A stretch of 64,000 nucleotides of DNA from Dechloromonas denitrificans. GTDB lineage: Bacteria > Pseudomonadota > Gammaproteobacteria > Burkholderiales > Rhodocyclaceae. Where the stretch lies: assembly GCF_020510665.1 (NCBI RefSeq), contig NZ_CP075187.1:1632501-1696500 (forward strand), read 5' to 3'. Made by a program: the position numbers and the translations under genes. The notes under the pieces were generated by a model, which worked only from the letters and a program-made list of their open reading frames with translations, was not told the origin of the DNA and ran no database searches. Shown piece after piece: positions 56,013-64,000 of this stretch. Numbering within the stretch: position 1 is the stretch's first letter; each line of letters starts with the position of its first letter.

Positions 56013-58706
56013 TTACTTGCCGGTTTCAACCATGACCAGTGCTTCTTCGGCCTGTTCAACAACAGCCTTCGGCTTGCGCGGACGTCCCAGCTTGACTGGA
56101 GCTTCCGGTTGGGCAACGACGACGGCCGATGTCGTTTGAACCATGACCAGACCACTATCGTTCAGTGTCTTCTCAAGATCAACAGGCTGAGGTGCTGGCG
56201 TCGAAACAGGTGCGGCTGGCGTGATTTCGGGCTCGACAGGCACGTCGACCGTAGCAACCTGCGCCGGAGCTTCAACTGGAGCAGTCACTTCGGCCGGTGC
56301 TGCGATCTCAACCGGCGCAGTTTGGATTGCCGGAGCGATTTCAACTACCGGCACGTTTTCCTGTGCCGGAGCGGCTTCGACAGCCGGTTCGACTGCGATA
56401 GCGGCGGCAGGGGCGGTCTCTACGGGTTGCGGCGCTGGTTCTGCGGCAGGAATGATGACAACGACCGGTTCCTGATAGATTGCGGGGGCAAGTTCAGGGG
56501 AGGTTGCGACCAGCGTTTCCGGCTGAGACTGGGTGCCTTCGGCTTCGTTACGGCGTTCGCCGCGTCCGCGGCCACCACGACGACCACGGCGGCGGCTGCC
56601 TTGCTCTTCACCGCCGGATGATTCCGGAGCGGCTGTCGCAACGGGTGCAGAAACCTCAAGTGCAGCAACGTCGGCGTTCAATTTGCTGATTTCGGCTGAC
56701 TCGACTTGTACGCGCTCCTTACGCTCCTTGCGTTCGCCACGCGGACGACGCTCCTGGCGCGGTTCGGTATTGGCGGTCGGTGCGCTCTCTTCACGCGGTG
56801 ATTTCTCGGCCGAATTGCGCTCGTTGCGATTGCCGCGTTCCTGACGTTCGCCACGTTCCTCGTCACGACGGTTGTTGCGACCACCGCGACGGCCGTCACG
56901 ACCTTCGCCTCTTTCGCGACGACCTTCGCTGCGTCCGTCACGCCCCTTTTTCTGGGCGGGTTGCGGTGCCGGTGCAGGTTCTTCGGCTTTGGGTTCGCTA
57001 CGGAACCAGGATGCAATGCGGGCCAAAAGACCCGGCTCCGACTTGTTGACCGGAGCAGCTTGTTCCTGTGTCTTTTCCGGGAGGTTAGGGGCCGGCTGTT
57101 CCGGCGCGATACCCTTGATGACGGCTTCCTGGCGCGGCTTGGCGGTATCGTCCTTGCTGCTGCCAAGTTTGGTGACCTCTTCGACCGGTGCATCAACCAT
57201 CCGGTAGGACGGGGCGCGTGCATCATCATGATTCAGGTCATCATGGCGCAGGCGGACAATGGTGTGTGCCGGTGTTTCCAGATTGATGTTCGGAATCAGC
57301 AGGATCGTTACCTTGTGGCGCAATTCGATGGCCTGGATATCCGGGCGCTTTTCGTTGAGCAGGAAGGTGGCAACATCGACCGGAACCTGGACATTGACTG
57401 CTGCCGTGTTTTCCTTCATCGCTTCCTCTTCGAGGATGCGCAAGATGTGCAGTGCGGCAGATTCGGTAGAGCGGATGTGACCGGTACCAGTACAGCGCGG
57501 GCAGGAAATGTAGCTGGTTTCAGCCAGGGCAGGACGCAGACGCTGGCGTGACAGCTCCATCAGGCCGAAGCGACTGATTTTGCCCATCTGGACGCGGGCG
57601 CGGTCGAAACGCAGCGCATCGCGCAGGCGATTCTCGACTTCACGCTGGTTCTTCTGGTTTTCCATGTCGATGAAGTCGATCACGATCAAACCGCCCAGGT
57701 CGCGCAGGCGAAGCTGGCGGGCCAGTTCTTCAGCAGCTTCCAGATTGGTCTTGAAGGCGGTTTCTTCAATGTCGGCCCCCTTGGTGGCGCGACCGGAGTT
57801 CACGTCGACCGCAACCAGTGCTTCGGTGTGGTCAATCACGATGGCGCCGCCGGACGGCAGGTTGACCTGACGCACGAAGGCGGTTTCGATCTGATGTTCG
57901 ATCTGGAAGCGTGAAAAGAGCGGTACGTCGTCGCGGTAGCGTTTGACGCGGTTGACGTTGCCTGGCATGACGGTGCCCATGAAGGCACGAGCTTGCTCGT
58001 AGACATCGTCGGTGTCGATCAGGATTTCGCCGATTTCGGAATGGAAATAGTCACGAATGGCGCGGATAACCAGGCTGCCTTCGAGGTAGATCAGGAAGGC
58101 GCCGCTTTGCTGTTTGGCAGCACCTTCGATGGCGGTCCACAGTTGCAGCAGGTAGTTCAAGTCCCACTGCAGCTCTTCAGCCTGGCGGCCAATGGCGGCG
58201 GTGCGGGCGATCAGGCTCATGCCTTGCGGTACGGCGAGCTGATCCATGGTTTCACGCAGTTCGGCGCGCTCGTCACCGTCTACGCGGCGGGAGACACCGC
58301 CACCACGCGGATTGTTCGGCATCAGGACCAGATAGCGGCCAGCCAGGGAAACGTAGGTGGTCAGGGCGGCGCCCTTGTTGCCACGTTCGTCCTTGTCGAC
58401 CTGAACGATCAACTCCTGGCCTTCTTTCAAGGCCTCGTTGATCTTGGCGCGACCTACGTCGACGCCGGGCTGGAAATAAGAGCGGGAAATTTCCTTGAAA
58501 GGAAGGAAACCATGCCGGTCTGCACCATAGTCCACGAAGCAGGCTTCGAGAGATGGCTCGATACGGGTGATGACCCCTTTGTAGATATTGCTCTTGCGTT
58601 GCTCTTTGGCGGCTGACTCAATGTCGAGATCAATCAGTTTCTGACCATCGACAATGGCGACACGTAATTCTTCAGCCTGTGTCGCATTGAAAAGCATGCG
58701 TTTCAT
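56013..58706 (-). CDS. rne: ribonuclease E
   Basis: 897 residues. The catalytic half opens MKRMLFNATQAEELRVAI, with the S1 domain (KSNIYKGVITRIEPSLEACFVDYG), DNase I-like site (VAVDVNSGRATKG, GGLIVIDFIDME) and the zinc-link CPRCTGTGH. The C-terminal half, from about residue 510, is disordered: an arginine/glycine/glutamate-rich RNA-binding part (RGGRNNRRDEERGERQER) and then an Ala/Pro/Val/Glu-rich tail with repeated PVE and EIAPA-like units. It starts mRNA decay and rRNA/tRNA processing. A 396-bp gap to rluC gives room for the long autoregulatory leader usual for rne. Confidence 0.96.
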   Translation of the reverse strand: MKRMLFNATQAEELRVAIVDGQKLIDLDIESAAKEQRKSNIYKGVITRIEPSLEACFVDYGADRHGFLPFKEISRSYFQPGVDVGRAKINEALKEGQELIVQVDKDERGNKGAALTTYVSLAGRYLVLMPNNPRGGGVSRRVDGDERAELRETMDQLAVPQGMSLIARTAAIGRQAEELQWDLNYLLQLWTAIEGAAKQQSGAFLIYLEGSLVIRAIRDYFHSEIGEILIDTDDVYEQARAFMGTVMPGNVNRVKRYRDDVPLFSRFQIEHQIETAFVRQVNLPSGGAIVIDHTEALVAVDVNSGRATKGADIEETAFKTNLEAAEELARQLRLRDLGGLIVIDFIDMENQKNQREVENRLRDALRFDRARVQMGKISRFGLMELSRQRLRPALAETSYISCPRCTGTGHIRSTESAALHILRILEEEAMKENTAAVNVQVPVDVATFLLNEKRPDIQAIELRHKVTILLIPNINLETPAHTIVRLRHDDLNHDDARAPSYRMVDAPVEEVTKLGSSKDDTAKPRQEAVIKGIAPEQPAPNLPEKTQEQAAPVNKSEPGLLARIASWFRSEPKAEEPAPAPQPAQKKGRDGRSEGRRERGEGRDGRRGGRNNRRDEERGERQERGNRNERNSAEKSPREESAPTANTEPRQERRPRGERKERKERVQVESAEISKLNADVAALEVSAPVATAAPESSGGEEQGSRRRGRRGGRGRGERRNEAEGTQSQPETLVATSPELAPAIYQEPVVVIIPAAEPAPQPVETAPAAAIAVEPAVEAAPAQENVPVVEIAPAIQTAPVEIAAPAEVTAPVEAPAQVATVDVPVEPEITPAAPVSTPAPQPVDLEKTLNDSGLVMVQTTSAVVVAQPEAPVKLGRPRKPKAVVEQAEEALVMVETGK

Positions 58707-59102
58707 TTATTGGGGCTCCAGCGCGCTTGGGTTCACGGCAAGGAAGCGCCCGTTCAGGCAGCGACAGTTTCAGTTAGCGGATTGCGTCATAAATAAATGG
58801 CAAATGCGACGAAGAAAGTGCTGATCAACAAATGGCTGCGTGTTTTTTATTGAAATTCGCAACCTGATAATTCCTGCAACGGGCAATCCGTGCGTGCTTA
58901 AGGCGGGCTAATCCATTAACATCACTACTTTTGGTGAGTGAACTTAACCAGTCGTTTTGCGTTGGTCTGGCTTGTGCAAGTGGCGCAAGTGAGACTTCGG
59001 AGCCTGCCGCATGGCGGTCGCGCTTGTAGCGCGAGGCAAACGGTCTGACGGTTCAGGATCTCTTGCAAACCGAGACGCAAAACGTAGGCAGTATATTAGA
59101 AA
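58707..59102. other. rne leader / divergent intergenic region
   Basis: 396 bp without a credible gene. The minus-strand transcript would form the rne 5' leader. A 7-bp perfect hairpin, TCGCGCT-TGT-AGCGCGA, lies at 59018-59034, next to a smaller GCCGC-AT-GGCGG hairpin. By analogy with E. coli, structures in the rne leader can serve autoregulation; this is inference. I find no convincing sigma-70 pair for rne. Confidence 0.45.
59092..59097 (+). promoter_or_regulatory. -10 element close to the rluC start
   Basis: TATATT is followed by AGAAA and then the ATG at 59103. No Shine-Dalgarno is present. TTGCAA at 59063 is too far (23 bp) to be a normal -35. Leaderless translation is possible. Confidence 0.4.
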
Positions 59103-60119
59103 ATGAATGGGGCTGGGAACAATTCGGTTGCCTATGTGGTAATCAGTGAAGAAGAGCAGGGCCAGCGCCTTGACAACTTTTTGATACGACGTTGCAAAGG
59201 GGTGCCGAAGAGCCACCTTTATCGCATCTTGCGCAGCGGCGAAGTACGGGTAAATAGCCGCCGGGTTGATGCAACCTACCGCCTGTGCACCGGCGACAAC
59301 CTCCGGATTCCGCCCATGCGGATTGCCGAGCGTCCCCAGAATGAAGTCGACGAAGCCGCCAAGCAGCGTACCGAATTGCCGATCATCTACGAAGATGACG
59401 CAATGCTGATTATCGACAAGCCAGAGGGAATCGCTGTTCATGGCGGCAGCGGGGTCAGCTTTGGTGTGATCGAGGCGCTTCGTCGCCAACGTCCGCAAGC
59501 CAAGTTTCTTGAATTGGCACACCGTCTCGATCGGGAGACCTCGGGGATTTTGCTTGTTGGCAAGAAACGCCTGGCGCTGACGGCGCTGCATGACATGTTC
59601 CGTGAACACGGTGCCGGTGCTGACAAGCGCTATCTGGTAATGGTCAAGGGGCGCTGGATGAACAACACCCAGCACGTCAAGCTGCCTTTGTACAAATACC
59701 TGACCGAAAGCGGTGAGCGTCGCGTCATGGTGCGCGATGATGGCAAGGCGTCGCATACTGTTTTCCGCCTGCTGGCTCGCTGGCCGGGCATGAGTTTGCT
59801 TGAGGCACAGTTGAAAACTGGTCGGACACACCAGATTCGCGTCCATTTGTCGCATCTGGGGTTTCCCATTTTCGGTGACGAGAAATATGGTGATTTTGCA
59901 CTCAACAAAGTGCTCAAGCGCGATGGTTTGAAGCGCATGGCGCTGCACGCCTGGCGTATGGCATTCAAGCATCCGATAACCGGTGATCCGCTCGAATCGT
60001 TTGCACCCATGCCGGATGGCATTCGCAGCTATATTGCTGCGGTCGACGCGCAAAACGTGAGGGAATTCACGGCGGACAATTACGACCAGATTCTTTCTTG
60101 GCAGAACTCGAATTCATGA
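59103..60119 (+). CDS. rluC: 23S rRNA pseudouridine synthase RluC
   Basis: 338 residues. The N-terminal S4 RNA-binding domain (GQRLDNFLIRRCKGVPKSHLYRILRSGEVRVN in parts) precedes the RluA-family catalytic domain with the nucleophile aspartate in AHRLDRETSGILL. LKTGRTHQIRVHLSHLGFPIFGDEKYG is the conserved end. It modifies uridines of 23S rRNA. It lies divergent from rne, an arrangement also seen in E. coli, and overlaps the HAD phosphatase gene by ATGA. Confidence 0.95.
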   Translation: MNGAGNNSVAYVVISEEEQGQRLDNFLIRRCKGVPKSHLYRILRSGEVRVNSRRVDATYRLCTGDNLRIPPMRIAERPQNEVDEAAKQRTELPIIYEDDAMLIIDKPEGIAVHGGSGVSFGVIEALRRQRPQAKFLELAHRLDRETSGILLVGKKRLALTALHDMFREHGAGADKRYLVMVKGRWMNNTQHVKLPLYKYLTESGERRVMVRDDGKASHTVFRLLARWPGMSLLEAQLKTGRTHQIRVHLSHLGFPIFGDEKYGDFALNKVLKRDGLKRMALHAWRMAFKHPITGDPLESFAPMPDGIRSYIAAVDAQNVREFTADNYDQILSWQNSNS

Positions 60120-60766
60120 AATACCAACTTGTTGTTTTTGACTGGGATGGCACATTGCTTGATTCCGCAGGGGCTATTGTCAATGCGATTCAGGCCTCGT
60201 GTCGCGACCTCGGCCTGGAAGAGCCGAGCGATGCGCAGGCGCGGCATGTGATTGGCCTCGGGCTGATGGATGCCATGCGGCATGCCGTGCCAAGCCTGCC
60301 ACCTGAGCGGATTCACGAAATGGTTGAGCGCTATCGCTTCCATTACCTTTCCGCCGATCATCAGCTGGTGCTGTTTCCCGGCGTTCGCGAAATGCTTGCT
60401 CGCCTGCAGGCTGCGGGACACATGCTGGCAGTTGCAACGGGTAAAAGTCGCCTCGGGCTGGATCGTGCCTTCGCGCATTCAGGCTTGGGGGCATTGTTCC
60501 AGGCGTCGCGCTGCGCCGATGAGTGTCACTCGAAACCGCATCCGCAAATGCTTGAGGAGTTGATGGCCGAATTTGGCGTTACGAGCGAGTCGACCGTGAT
60601 GATCGGTGATACCTCGCATGATCTGCTAATGGCGAAAAATGCAGGCGTTGACGGCTTAGCTGTGACGTACGGCGCCCATCCGCTGGTGCATTTGCAGGAA
60701 TGCCAGCCTAAAGCCTGTGTGCACGATGTTCGGGAACTCGATCAGTGGCTGAAAACTTACGGCTAA
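60116..60766 (+). CDS. HAD-family phosphatase (Gph/PGMB-like)
   Basis: 216 residues. Motif I is VVFDWDGTLLDS with D9 and D11, motif II ATGKSR, and motif IV MIGDTSHDLLMA. A helical cap lies between residues 18 and 80. It is likely a small-phosphoester hydrolase such as phosphoglycolate phosphatase; the substrate is not fixed by sequence. The start at MKYQLVV overlaps the rluC stop; an earlier in-frame codon would lie inside rluC. It overlaps the Rieske gene by 22 bp. Confidence 0.88.
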   Translation: MKYQLVVFDWDGTLLDSAGAIVNAIQASCRDLGLEEPSDAQARHVIGLGLMDAMRHAVPSLPPERIHEMVERYRFHYLSADHQLVLFPGVREMLARLQAAGHMLAVATGKSRLGLDRAFAHSGLGALFQASRCADECHSKPHPQMLEELMAEFGVTSESTVMIGDTSHDLLMAKNAGVDGLAVTYGAHPLVHLQECQPKACVHDVRELDQWLKTYG

Positions 60767-61104
60767 TTTGTGACGGCTCGGCGGTGGTCGAGTCGGGCAA
60801 GGGCGTTCGTTTTTCTGTTGAGCGTTATGGCAGAACCGTACCTGCCTTCGTGATTCGCTACCGGGGAGGCGTCTTTGCTTATTTCAATGAATGTGCGCAC
60901 GTTCCGGCGCAGCTGGATTGGCAGCCCGGTGAGTTCTTTGATGATTCCAAGCTATACTTGATCTGCTCGATACATGGCGCGCTTTATGCTCCTGAAACCG
61001 GGCGCTGCTTGGGCGGACGCTGTCAGGGCAAGGGTTTGAAACCCCTGGCGGTCTGCGAAATCAACGGGCAGGTTTTTTTGGATCAAGAAACGATAAATGG
61101 ATAA
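60745..61104 (+). CDS. Rieske [2Fe-2S] protein
   Basis: 119 residues. The two ligand pairs are C50-x-H52 (NECAHVP) and C74-x2-H77 (LICSIHGALY). No signal or membrane segment is seen, so it should be cytosolic, like small Rieske ferredoxins. It is placed between the HAD phosphatase and sppA with overlaps on both sides. Its partner is unknown. The chosen start is GTG; no better ATG exists near the family N-terminus. It depends on Fe-S assembly. Confidence 0.88.
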   Translation: MAENLRLICDGSAVVESGKGVRFSVERYGRTVPAFVIRYRGGVFAYFNECAHVPAQLDWQPGEFFDDSKLYLICSIHGALYAPETGRCLGGRCQGKGLKPLAVCEINGQVFLDQETING

Positions 61105-62059
61105 TTCCCAACTCCCCGGCAATACCCCTACATGGGAGCGTCAGACGCTCGAAAAACTCGCCTTTGCTGCGCTCGATGAGCAAAAAGCCAAGCGTCGCTG
61201 GGGGATTTTCTTCAAGGCTCTGGGCTTTGCCTACTTGCTGGTTGTGCTTTTTGCGGTCGTCGATTGGGGATCCGGGGCTCAGCACGAGGAGCGCCATACC
61301 GCGCTGATCAACCTTTCCGGGGTGATCGAGTCAAAAGGCGAGGCTACGGCTGAAAATCTGATTGCCGCCCTGCATGCCGCCTATGAAGAAAAAAATGTGG
61401 CTGGCGTCATTCTGCGCATCAACAGCCCTGGTGGAAGCCCGGTGCAGGCCGGGATGATCAACGACGAAATTCGTCGTTTGCGGGCCAAGCATCCGGATAA
61501 GCCAATCTACGCGGTGATCGAGGATATGTGTGCCTCGGGTGGCTATTACGTGGCTGTCGCGGCGGATTCAATCTATGTTAACAAAGCCAGTATCGTCGGC
61601 TCGATTGGTGTACTGATGGATGGTTTTGGTTTTAATGGCGTGATGGATAAATTTGGTGTCGAGCGTCGTTTGCTGACTGCCGGTGAAAACAAGGGGTTCC
61701 TTGATCCATTCTCGCCGCAGGTTGAAAAGCACAAGCAGCATGCCCAGTCTTTGCTCAACGATATTCACGCGCAGTTCATCGATGTCGTCAAGACCGGGCG
61801 TGGCAAGCGTCTCAAGGAGTCGCCGGACATGTTCTCCGGTTTGATGTGGACCGGCGCGCAGAGTATCCAGCTGGGTTTGGCGGATCAATTCGGTAGCGTC
61901 GATTCCGTGGCGCGCGATGTCATCAAGGCGGAGAAGGTCCTCGATTATTCGGTTAAGGACAATATCGCCGAGCGTTTTGCCAAGCGTCTTGGGGCTGGCG
62001 CGGTCAACGGCTTGTGGAAAGGTATTTCCGAAAGCGCGCAGGATGCACGCTTTCGTTAA
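61097..62059 (+). CDS. sppA: signal peptide peptidase SppA (S49 family)
   Basis: 320 residues, the short SppA form. One membrane anchor is at about residues 38-56 (FKALGFAYLLVVLFAVV). The serine nucleophile is S147 in CASGGYY and the catalytic lysine K199 in AGENKGFLDPF, the same numbers as in Bacillus SppA. It degrades cleaved signal peptides in the membrane. It overlaps the Rieske gene and ends 4 bp before the convergent methyltransferase stop. Confidence 0.93.
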   Translation: MDNSQLPGNTPTWERQTLEKLAFAALDEQKAKRRWGIFFKALGFAYLLVVLFAVVDWGSGAQHEERHTALINLSGVIESKGEATAENLIAALHAAYEEKNVAGVILRINSPGGSPVQAGMINDEIRRLRAKHPDKPIYAVIEDMCASGGYYVAVAADSIYVNKASIVGSIGVLMDGFGFNGVMDKFGVERRLLTAGENKGFLDPFSPQVEKHKQHAQSLLNDIHAQFIDVVKTGRGKRLKESPDMFSGLMWTGAQSIQLGLADQFGSVDSVARDVIKAEKVLDYSVKDNIAERFAKRLGAGAVNGLWKGISESAQDARFR

Positions 62060-62063
62060 GACT

Positions 62064-62771
62064 TCAGGCTAGCATCAGAAAAACAGTTGGACGCCGCTCG
62101 ATTTCGGGCGGCGCTTGTTTTTTCCACTGCGCAATCGTTCGGGTCAGGACTGACTCGCCCGGAAGTGTCAGATCGGTGGCAACGGTAAGGCGGGTTGCCG
62201 GCTGGCAAGTTTGCAGGATTGCATCGAACATCGCCCGGTTACGGTAAGGTGTTTCGATAAACAACTGAGTCTGCTGACGCTTTCGGGATTCGCTTTCAAG
62301 GTCGCGCAGCGCCTTGCTGCGGTCGACTTCCTTGGCGGGCAGATATCCCTGGAAGGCAAAACGCTGGCCGTTGAGGCCGGAGGCCATCAATGCCAGGAGT
62401 AGCGACGATGGGCCAATCAGTGGAACAACGCGGATTCCTTCCTTCTGGGCGAGGGCAACGAGATTGGCTCCCGGATCGGCGACGGCCGGGCAGCCCGCTT
62501 CGGAAAGCAGGCCCACGTCGTGCCCGAGGCGCAACGGGGTCAGCAGGTGATCAAGGGCGTCGGACTTGGTGTGCTCGTTGAGTTCTTCTAGTTGCAACTC
62601 CTGGAGCGCCTTGTTCGTCCCGGCTGCTTTAAGAAAGGCGCGGGCGGTTTTTGCCTGCTCAACGACAAAATGTTCGAGCGGGCGAATGGTATCCAGAACA
62701 TTGGCTGGCAAAGAGTGTTCCGGCGCTGTTGGGCCGAGCGGGACCGGAATGAGATATAGCGTGCCGGACAT
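62064..62771 (-). CDS. tetrapyrrole-methylase-family SAM methyltransferase (RsmI-like)
   Basis: 235 residues. The N-terminus GTLYLIPVPLG, DVGLLSEAGCPAVADPGANLV and VVPLIGPSSLLLALMASG follow the RsmI pattern (16S rRNA ribose methylation). It is shorter than RsmI (about 280) and the sequence is atypical, for example PVPLGPT instead of TPIGNLGD. It may be a distinct paralogue with another substrate. Its ATG shares one base with the maf stop (TAATG). Confidence 0.85.
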   Translation of the reverse strand: MSGTLYLIPVPLGPTAPEHSLPANVLDTIRPLEHFVVEQAKTARAFLKAAGTNKALQELQLEELNEHTKSDALDHLLTPLRLGHDVGLLSEAGCPAVADPGANLVALAQKEGIRVVPLIGPSSLLLALMASGLNGQRFAFQGYLPAKEVDRSKALRDLESESRKRQQTQLFIETPYRNRAMFDAILQTCQPATRLTVATDLTLPGESVLTRTIAQWKKQAPPEIERRPTVFLMLA

Positions 62772-63352
62772 TACAGGATGGCCACGTTTTGTTGGCGCAG
62801 CAGGTCGCAGAGAGCGATCAGGGGTAGGCCAACCAGTGCATTCGGATCGTCACCCTGCATGCTATTAAGTAGTGCGATCCCCAGTCCTTCTGATTTTGCC
62901 GAGCCGGCACAGTTATAGGCAGGCTCGCGACGCAGGTAGTTTTCGATTTCGCTGTCGCTGAGCTCACGAAAGCTGACTAGTGTCGAAACGCCGCGCACCT
63001 CGGCTTGATCGGTGCGAGCGTTGTACAGGCAAAGGCCGGTAAAGAAATTGACGGTTTTTCCCGAGAGTGCGCGCAACTGCGCAACGGCGCGCTCGTGTGT
63101 GCCGGGTTTTCCATAGATTTTGCCGTCGACCGTGGCAACCTGGTCGCTGCCAATAATCAGTGCATCAGGGTGGTTTGCGGCGGCGGCCCGTGCTTTGGCT
63201 TCGGACAGGCGCAGGGCGAGTGCCTGCGGTGCCTCGTCGGGGAGGGGGGTTTCGTCTGTTTGGGGGTTGGCGACGGTGAATGGCAGGCCAAGTCGCTCCA
63301 GAAGTTCGCGGCGATATGGTGAGGTAGAGGCGAGAATAAGTGGCTGGGTCAT
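62771..63352 (-). CDS. maf: Maf-like nucleotide pyrophosphatase
   Basis: 193 residues. [19 protein letters not shown] is the diagnostic N-terminus; [19 protein letters not shown] and FTGLCL are further Maf motifs. The family hydrolyses modified or canonical nucleoside triphosphates to prevent their incorporation. It is divergent from yceD and translationally coupled to the methyltransferase. Confidence 0.94.
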   Translation of the reverse strand: MTQPLILASTSPYRRELLERLGLPFTVANPQTDETPLPDEAPQALALRLSEAKARAAAANHPDALIIGSDQVATVDGKIYGKPGTHERAVAQLRALSGKTVNFFTGLCLYNARTDQAEVRGVSTLVSFRELSDSEIENYLRREPAYNCAGSAKSEGLGIALLNSMQGDDPNALVGLPLIALCDLLRQQNVAIL

Positions 63353-63406
63353 GAAAGTTTAGTTACAACAATGTGTTGCGCCGACTTCTTGAAGCAGCAC
63401 TTTGTT

Positions 63407-63435
63407 TTGACTTGGAAAGCCAAAAATAATATCAT
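63407..63435 (+). promoter_or_regulatory. promoter of the yceD-rpmF operon
   Basis: TTGACT (63407-63412) and TATCAT (63430-63435) are 17 bp apart, a good sigma-70 match. The start of transcription would be near 63442, so the coding region must begin after that point. Confidence 0.6.
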
Positions 63436-63463
63436 CTCGCGTTTAAGTCGTAACGGTTCGAGA

Positions 63464-63952
63464 TTGAAAAGAATTACTGACGCTTTTGTCTTTGCCCGGG
63501 ATGGTCGAGTTCTCAAGGGAACACTGCCTGTCTCGAGCTTTGAACGCCTGGAGGATTTGCTGGTTGAAACAACTGGCGATCTGGAGTTCCAGCTTCATGG
63601 CTACAAGGCCGAGCACGGAAAGTACATGCTGCACTTGGAAGTGAGCGGGATTCTCCCGCTGGCATGCCAGCGCTGCCTGCAGGCAATTCCATTTGAGCTT
63701 GATGTCGATAGTCTGCTGGAGCTGATCCCGGAAGGCGCCGACATGTCGCAAGACGAACTGGAAGACGATACCCGTGATTTCCTGCCGGTGGCAGGCGAAC
63801 TTGATGTGGTCGAATTGGTGGAGGATGAGATTCTTCTGACGCTGCCGTTCGCACCGAGGCATGAAAAATGTGGTTTGCCTGGTACAGCCAATGCTGGTGA
63901 GCGGATTAACCCGTTTGCTACGCTGGCTGGGCTTAAAGGCAAGCCGAACTGA
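63464..63952 (+). CDS. yceD: YceD/DUF177-family 23S rRNA accumulation protein
   Basis: About 162 residues with a TTG start (LKRITDAFVFARDG). The core CQRCLQAIPFELDVDSLLELI is the DUF177 signature, followed by the acidic QDELEDDTRDFLPV and NPFATLAGLKGK at the end. The family is linked to 23S rRNA accumulation and nearly always precedes rpmF, as it does here. Earlier in-frame starts lie upstream of the mapped-by-eye promoter and are rejected; no strong ribosome binding site supports the TTG. Confidence 0.9.
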   Translation: MKRITDAFVFARDGRVLKGTLPVSSFERLEDLLVETTGDLEFQLHGYKAEHGKYMLHLEVSGILPLACQRCLQAIPFELDVDSLLELIPEGADMSQDELEDDTRDFLPVAGELDVVELVEDEILLTLPFAPRHEKCGLPGTANAGERINPFATLAGLKGKPN

Positions 63953-63970
63953 TTTTATTGGAGTATCAAC

Positions 63971-64000
63971 ATGGCCGTTCAACAGAACAAAAAATCCCCT
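63971..64000 (+). CDS. rpmF: ribosomal protein L32, 5' end only
   Basis: The first ten codons (MAVQQNKKSP) match the L32 N-terminus and the window ends there. TTGGAG lies nine bases upstream. It follows yceD by 18 bp in the conserved yceD-rpmF order. Confidence 0.9.
   Translation, partial: MAVQQNKKSP

Overview
The window is a 64-kb stretch of GC-rich bacterial chromosome. Gene content and protein style point to a betaproteobacterium, most likely order Rhodocyclales (Dechloromonas/Azonexus relatives). The signs are a full ISC iron-sulfur operon, an mfd-aroG-serB cluster, alr-radA next to an LplT transporter, a yceD-rpmF start and many cyclic-di-GMP proteins. The taxon is inferred from gene content, not from a marker-gene comparison. 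Coding density is high and most genes sit in operons with ATGA overlaps. There is one tRNA (Asn), one insertion sequence, no rRNA and no CRISPR array.

Region 1 (1-6.8 kb): two IscR-type operators and a promoter, then iscR, a second cysteine desulfurase paralogue, iscS, iscU, iscA, hscB, hscA, fdx and iscX, closed by a strong terminator. Region 2 (6.9-9.0 kb): a Tat-exported flavocytochrome-c/sulfide-dehydrogenase-like flavoprotein and an RNase H with an extra C-terminal domain. Region 3 (9.0-14.5 kb, minus): mfd-aroG-serB. Region 4 (14.5-18.1 kb): two tandem Arg-rich miniproteins, a MgtC/DUF4010 membrane protein with a hydrolase-like protein, and ispD-ispF.

Region 5 (18.1-25.5 kb): a signalling operon (HD-GYP, REC-PAS-GGDEF-EAL, a 106-residue protein, HDOD) convergent with an OmpR/EnvZ-type pair, which is divergent from a small Spy/CpxP-like or DUF3106 periplasmic protein. 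Region 6 (26.1-35.6 kb): tsaB-rimI-udg, lplT, a LysR regulator with alr and radA, and a large FtsX-type permease. Region 7 (35.6-40.1 kb): a FecR-domain exported protein and an OmpA-type lipoprotein run convergently into a STAS / metallo-beta-lactamase-fold / CHASE2-PP2C operon. This looks like a partner-switching sensory module and is the most system-like locus here.

Region 8 (40.1-54.3 kb): ygiQ, a 32-bp perfect palindrome, a truncated haemoglobin, typA, a second GGDEF-EAL protein, moaA, lipoprotein sodC, tRNA-Asn, a winged-helix-TM-AsmA protein, an aromatic/aspartate aminotransferase, uvrB and a low-molecular-weight tyrosine phosphatase. Region 9 (54.3-56.0 kb): an IS1182-like element inserted into a terminator palindrome, which is now present at both ends. 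Region 10 (56.0-64 kb): rne, rluC, a HAD phosphatase, a Rieske protein, sppA, a tetrapyrrole-methylase-family methyltransferase, maf, yceD and the first codons of rpmF.

Two genome-scale signals recur. The nonamer GCGGTCGAC and its core GTCGAC are far commoner than base composition predicts. Several genes (ispD, ygiQ, uvrB, rluC, tsaB) have a -10-like hexamer only 5-8 bp before the start codon and no Shine-Dalgarno, suggesting leaderless mRNAs.
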